From Apiotrichum sp. Y4204 (lineage: Eukaryota; Basidiomycota; Tremellomycetes; Trichosporonales; Trichosporonaceae), in NCBI GenBank assembly GCA_025531455.1, contig JAMYHL010000008.1:829160-893159 (forward strand): a stretch of 64,000 nt of DNA. The letters are read 5' to 3'. This document shows positions 58,798 to 64,000 of this stretch, piece by piece (position 1 is the first letter of the stretch; each line of letters begins with the position of its first letter). The notes below the pieces were generated by a model, which was given only the letters and a program-made list of their open reading frames with translations, searched no databases and had not been told where the DNA came from. The translations under genes and the position numbers were made by a program.

Positions 58798-60856
58798 ATG
58801 GCGACCGACGACACGCACGGCAAGGACGGCGACTCGGTACGTATCTTTCTCATTATCCAGCCTGTCCCCGCCGTGTAGCTGTGTGAATACCGCGCCGTGT
58901 GGTAGAATACTGCGCCAATGCCTCCTCGCTGTCGTCATTTGGTGTGGCCGCGCCGCAGCCACCAGGCGGTGGACCCAGCCAGTGTCAGAACCCTAGCAAT
59001 CTGTGGACCGTGCGGGGCAATGAGCAGTGATACCAGCGCGCTGGGATTGGCAAGAGGATGGAATGCGCTGGCTGTAGTGGTTGCTCCGCGTCGCTACCGA
59101 GACAGAACCACTGAGCCTCGACGCGCCCAAGGTGTGCGAGGTACCGTGAACTCAGTTGCGCGGATCCAGCACCTTGGGTATTGGTGACTTCCCGCTTCCT
59201 CGTCCCGCACTCTTTGCTCTTTGACATCCCATCATGGCCCGGAAACACGTATTGAGCTCCCCACTGACAGCCCAGATCCCCATGCTCGAGAAGGCTGAGG
59301 AGTAAGTATTCGCATTGCGACGGAGAGTTTGTGTGGACCGTGCTCGCGGCAATCCGAACACTGGTGTGGATCCCGCAGCAGCGAATCGATCGAATCCTGC
59401 TGGCACCATCTGCAGGGCCAACATCAGTGCTCTGCGCTTTCCCGTTCGCTGTCTAACGTTTTCCCGCAACCGTGGGCTTCTCTAACACATACTGACCCGC
59501 TCCAGGGGCTCTGCCGGTGCCACGGCGCGCCAGCCGGCGCAGGTCAAGAAGATTGTCATTCCCGGTATCGTCAGTAAGTGCTGATGAGCGAGCGCAGAGT
59601 GCACACATCGGGAGCTAACCCCACAGTCATTCCGATCTGGATGGCATGCTCGATCTCTGTCATTCTGTACAACAGTGAGTAGCATAGTGATTCGCAGCAC
59701 TCACCTTCTAGAATACGTGTTTGCCGAGGACGGCCTCAACTTCCCCTACCCCATCTTCCTCACCACTTGGCACCTCACCTTCTCGGTACGTCTCCTTCAG
59801 CCGCCGTGATGAGTTTCTCTGACAGACAGGCTATCGCTACGCGTGTTCTGCAGCGCACCACAACGCTTGTCGACGGCGCCAAGGACATTGAGATGACCCG
59901 CGACCGCTGGATCCGCACCATTCTTCCGATCGGTGCTCTCTTCTCCGGTTCGCTCATCCTCTCCAACTACGCCTACCTTACTCTCTCCGTCTCGTTCATC
60001 CAGATGCTCAAGGCGTTCAACCCCGTCGCCATTCTGCTTATCTCCTTCGCCTTCAGGCTCCAGGAGCCCAACGGCCGTCTTACTGCCATCATTCTCATGA
60101 TCTCGGTCGGCTGTGCTCTGGGTGAGTGTTCGGAGTGGCGGTGGAGCAATAGTTTGAGCTGTTGCGGAAATCTTGATTTTCTGGTCTGTCCCCTGCTAAC
60201 AGCCAGCCGCCTACGGTGAGGTCAAGTTCGAGATGGTCGGCTTCATCTGCCAGTGCGCCGCCATTGCCTTTGAGGCCTCGCGTCTTGTTATGATCCAGAT
60301 TCTCCTCCACGGCCTGAAGATGGACCCCATTGTGTCCCTCCACTACTACGCCCCCGTCTGCGCGATCATCAACGCCATCATCCTCCCCTTCATCGAGGGC
60401 CTCGAGCCGTTTTACGCTCTCCACCGCGTTGGCATTCTCGTTCTCCTCTCCAACGCTGGTATCGCCTTCGCGCTTAACGTGAGTTGTTCCATAAGCACGA
60501 ACTGACAAGCAGGTCGCCGCCGTGTTCCTTATCTCCGTCGGCTCAGGTCTCATCCTCACCCTTGCCGGTGTTCTCAAGGACATTGTGAGTCAAAGCGACA
60601 GCGCTAGTCTGGTCTCCAAGGCCTTGACTCTGTGCCTGTACGCCATTGTGTTTTGAGTGACGCTAACTGTATAGCTCCTCATCACCGGCTCCGTCATTGC
60701 CTTTGGCTCGAGCATCACGCCTCTGCAGGTCTTTGGCTACGGGTGAGTGTTTGCCACGGCCATATCGCGTGGAATGAATTTAGTTCCCGCTCACTGACAC
60801 TTTATAGCATCTCGCTCGCAGGTCTTGTGACCTTCAAGACCACTGGTGGCAAGTAA
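58798..60856 (+). CDS. Triose-phosphate/nucleotide-sugar transporter family (DMT) protein
   Basis: Ten exons (58798-58836, 59276-59301, 59506-59573, 59627-59674, 59712-59785, 59830-60121, 60207-60478, 60513-60584, 60675-60742, 60808-60856) give 335 residues. A ~40-residue cytosolic N-terminus is followed by about ten membrane helices. Family landmarks are WMACSISVILYNKYVF, FPYPIFLTTWHLTFS, ILSNYAYLTLSVSFIQMLKA (the SVSF-Q-M-L-K signature of the TPT group), FNPVAILLISF, ISVGCALAAYGEVKFEMVGF, AFEASRLVMIQILL, LHYYAPVCAIINAI and VLKDILLITGSV. These transporters sit in ER/Golgi membranes and exchange sugar phosphates or nucleotide sugars. Substrate cannot be read from sequence; the KD motif in the ninth-helix region is conserved. 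Intron density is the highest in the window. Confidence 0.9.
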
Positions 60857-62650
60857 ACACCCACGGTTCGCCGGGGTTAGTAGCCCGGCGTCTATCGGTC
60901 GGAGCTGGCCGATCAGCATCGTTTTCTCCAAGGAGACGATTGGGAGCTGTTCGGGAAGGGAGGGGATGGAGAGGGGCAACCAACAGCGTGTGGGGGTTGC
61001 CGCGGGGAGGTATGACTTATCGAGTGTAGGTCCGGGGCGCAGCGGGCACTCGGCATCGTGCAACAATACAGGACACATGTCTCTTAGTTTTTCCATTCCG
61101 TATAGATGAAGCTTGTTCTTCAACGCCGTGGCTGAGTTTGTGTGGCGTGTCGCACATGACCTGACTGAGCGTATGAGCTTTCGGTCTTGTGAGCTTGCAG
61201 TCTTGTGAGCCTGTTTGACATGTCTTGGACATTTCAGGAGGACAAGGTCTCGGAGAGATGCGACTCGCGCGACCGCGGCTGAGCGCGGTTCGATGACATT
61301 TGAGCCCATTGTGGGGCATGTATTAGCATTATCCATAAGCTCTGTCGCTCTGATTGTTGTCTTTTGTCTGAGCACGGAGCATTGAAAGGGCAGGAATGCT
61401 TCTGATCGCATACCCATGCCCGAGCCACAGCGACAGTAGCTCCTGGCCACGGAGATCGACGCCGGCCCGTCCATCCAGGAACCGGCGCAGGGACTCTCAT
61501 CCGAAAGGTCACAAGACCTCTGGCTCTAACCTACAGGGCTGTCATGTCCGAGCGTTTCCGGATGGTGAGGTCAGGCTCGGCATGGACTCGACAATAACTC
61601 GGCACGACGAGCACGCGAGATTGCCTCCGAGCTCACTAGCTCACAAGTTCGCAAGCTCCCAAGGGTAGCACCGGGCCTGGAGTGTGGGAACGGAACTCCG
61701 AGCCTGGGGGATTTCCAACTCTGGACAATAGCCTCCGGGGATCCTGGGGGGACATGGGATATGAATGATCTGTATTCCTGCATTATTACTGATTGGGACG
61801 GAATAGAGGCACAGAGAAATACTATTCCAGCAATGCCGCAACTGATGCATGCGCAGTTGCATGGTTGAGATCTGGTGGCGAGAGTGGGAACAATAGGCAA
61901 CAGACCTCGGAAACGAGAGTTCTGAATCTGGGCGTGAGACAGGCGGTGGACTCGGTGGACGCACCGCGGGACCGGAATCGATGACTATGTCCTGCTTCTA
62001 GACAACTGGATGATCATGGTAGTTGACCCGCAAGCCGAGGCACACCCATACAGCCGTCATGCGATCGGGGACCATGCTATTGTTCGTCGCGCCTCTGCTC
62101 CCAAGCCAGCCGGTCCGATGCTCCGTGGTTAGTTTGGCTCTTGGCTCTTGGTTTTGGTTTTCCCTCCCCCACTCTGGCAGCGGAGAAAATCCAAACAATG
62201 GCTGGGCCAGACGGATAAGATGAGGGCCGCCAAGGGCCGGAGGCTCGGAAGACCGGGGATGATGCGCCAAGCCACGCAGGTGACGCGGTGACAGCAACCA
62301 CCACAGTGGCCACGGTGGCCACGGTGCCTCAGCCCACAGCCCACGGCCCCTCCTGGCCCCGTGCACCGTGCTCGAAATACCCCCGTTTGCTGCTCTCGCG
62401 CTCCCTTCGCACCCCCACACTTTGCACACTGTAGGCCCACACGGCAGGCCCACGACGCACAGTCATGCAGTCATGCTGTCACCATTCACCGGGCCACGAT
62501 CCGGGACAACCCGGATCCCGGATTCGATGACAATAAGATACTCGCGATTCCTGGCTCGGAGGCGGAGCGTGGAATTTAGCCATCGCAGCCAAAAGGTGGT
62601 CGCAAGGTGAGCCCAGGAGCCTGAGGGAGCTGCTGGTATCACGCGTCAGC
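60857..62650. other. Intergenic region, no gene seen
   Basis: 1.8 kb after the transporter gene with only short, unsupported frames. Mixed composition and no repeats of note. Confidence 0.5.
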
Positions 62651-64000
62651 CGCCAGGACTCGCGCCGCCGGAGGTCGAGGACAGGAAAAGAGATGCGATT
62701 GATATATTGGACAGCGCTGGTTGCTGTTGTTTGCCCCCTCCGTCATCTCCTCTACATCTAACCACCTATCACACGACATCTACCACAGCAAAAAGTTCAT
62801 CTGACAGCGACGCCCATCCGTCTGTCAACCCCCCATCGCCACACCACAAACGCTAAAGCCCCGCTCATCGGTCCACAGGTGAGTGCCGATTACTGGATCA
62901 TCGGAGTCTTGGGTCTGGGTCTGGTCTCGTGCCGTGGTCTCGTGCCGTGTCCATCCTATGAACGGGACGATCAACGGTGGTCATGATCATCGCTCCACCG
63001 TTCATCACTGTCTCCTCGACATCAACCTTTGCAACTCGCAGTGTGCATTCGTCCGGCTAGCTATTGGCAGAGCGCAGCTAGCGTGCAGCCCCGCATACCC
63101 CGCACGCTTGGCCTACTCGGCAGAGCATGGAGCACCAGGTACATGGTACTGTACATCTTTATTCAGTTCCACAAAAGTCAGCCACCACACGTGCATTACT
63201 TTTTCGCGACTTTTTCGCGACTTCTTGCACAATTGCACAACACCCCTCGGATATAGACCCCCTCGGGCCCCAGTTCTCCAGTTTTCAGTTACGCGGGAGT
63301 TTGAGGGGGGCCAAGCAAGAGTATTGCGTATTGCAGCTGCAGCCCATGCAGCCCAAAGCATCATACACGATTGCAGCCGCCGCTCAACACCGATGTCCGA
63401 GTTCCGAAGCCTCAAAAAGCTAGAAAGGCTAGCCGCCCATCCGCGTGTGTGCATGTGTGCACCGCAGGTTCCACAGCCCCAGCGCCCAGCGCGCGGCCCC
63501 CCGCCGCCCGGTTATTGCCCATTTCCGTGCCGTACCTTTGCCGTGCGTCACCTGCCGCTGCGCTGCGATTGTCGATGCGCGGCGATGCGCGATGCGGTGG
63601 TGCTCTGTGTGCAGTGTGTGTATGTGTGTAGGTGCGATGCGATGACACGCATCGTCCCGTCCCGCTCTCACTTGGCGCCTGGCACTGCCGCCGGTGTTCT
63701 GTATTGCCACACGCTGTGCTGCTTCTTCCAGTTTCTGGCCCTGTGTCGGTGTGGAATTATTCCATACTGGCACGATGCCACAGAAGCTCAGAAGAGAAGG
63801 AGGACCGGTATGGCAAAGATGGCTACAAGTACGGAAAGAGGCAGAGAGACACGCAGCTGCTCCAGCGTGGACCAGTACCTGTTTGCGCAGGTGCAAAGAT
63901 GCAAAAAAGGCATCGAGTACTCCGAGTGGCACAGTGGCCAGACCGACCGAGAACCCAGATACCCACAGGAACCCAAAGACCCGAAGACCCGTCTCCCCCC
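62651..64000 (+). promoter_or_regulatory. Probable promoter and 5' leader of a gene starting beyond the window
   Basis: A TGATATATTGG element at 62699-62709 precedes a C/A/T-rich leader (62730-62878) that ends in a good donor, CCACAG|GTGAGTGCC at 62879. An acceptor (TTTGCAACTCGCAG) ends near 63042. The following exonic-looking sequence has no convincing coding frame in the window, so this may be a spliced 5' UTR or a non-coding RNA. Near-identical direct repeats of CTTTTTCGCGA lie at 63199-63222. Confidence 0.3.

Noticed and set aside
63127..63423. 98-codon frame starting MEHQVHG near the right edge
   Set aside because: No family similarity, ends in low-complexity sequence, and may be leader.

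Overview
The window is nuclear DNA from a GC-rich, intron-dense fungus. Nearly every gene is cut by short GT-AG introns, many only 35-50 nt long, with a CTAAC/CTGAC/CTGAT-like branch site a few bases before the AG. The gene content (MOT1, MLH1, SCL1, ERV14, ATP10, a TTC27/Emw1 homologue, FUN14) and this intron style fit a basidiomycete yeast of the Tremellomycetes. Trichosporonales is my best guess, but that is inference and no marker in the window proves it. There are no rRNA or tRNA genes, CRISPR arrays or intact transposons that I can support. I assembled exon models by hand from reading frame, splice signals and protein-family similarity. All the models below keep frame to a stop codon.

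Left third (1-21 kb): the 3' part of a GH63-like glucosidase gene (+), a small CYSTM protein (+), an ataxin-2/Pbp1-like protein (-) with a long leader, and a 1,817-residue protein (-). The last joins an array of Ig-like (ASH/HYDIN-type) repeats to a C-terminal riboflavin-pathway deaminase domain. It is followed by 3 kb of apparently non-coding DNA and then the cargo receptor ERV14 (-).

Middle (21-42.5 kb) is dense and mostly housekeeping: a divergent RRM protein (+), NOP16 (-), proteasome subunit alpha1 SCL1 (-), a UPF0642/YBL028C-like nucleolar protein (+), the TPR protein EMW1/TTC27 (-), a FUN14 protein (+), a lineage-specific repeat protein (+), a small Cys-rich protein (-), ATP10 (-), an L51/S25/CI-B8 mitochondrial ribosomal protein (+) and the TBP remodeller MOT1 (-).

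Right third (42.5-64 kb): a 3.8 kb region without recognisable genes, a secreted GPI-anchored Cys-rich protein (+), a four-pass membrane protein (-), MLH1 (+), triosephosphate isomerase (+), mitochondrial uL22 (-), a triose-phosphate/nucleotide-sugar transporter (+), and about 3 kb that includes what looks like the 5' leader of a gene starting beyond the window.

The genes do not form a pathway cluster. Recurrent themes are mitochondrial biogenesis (ATP10, FUN14, uL22m, Mrp49-like), ribosome biogenesis (NOP16, UPF0642) and the secretory pathway or cell surface (ERV14, transporter, GPI protein, four-TM protein). The most unusual items are the Ig-array/deaminase fusion, the Pbp1 homologue with no visible Lsm domain, and the tandem-repeat protein with a lysine/alanine-rich tail.
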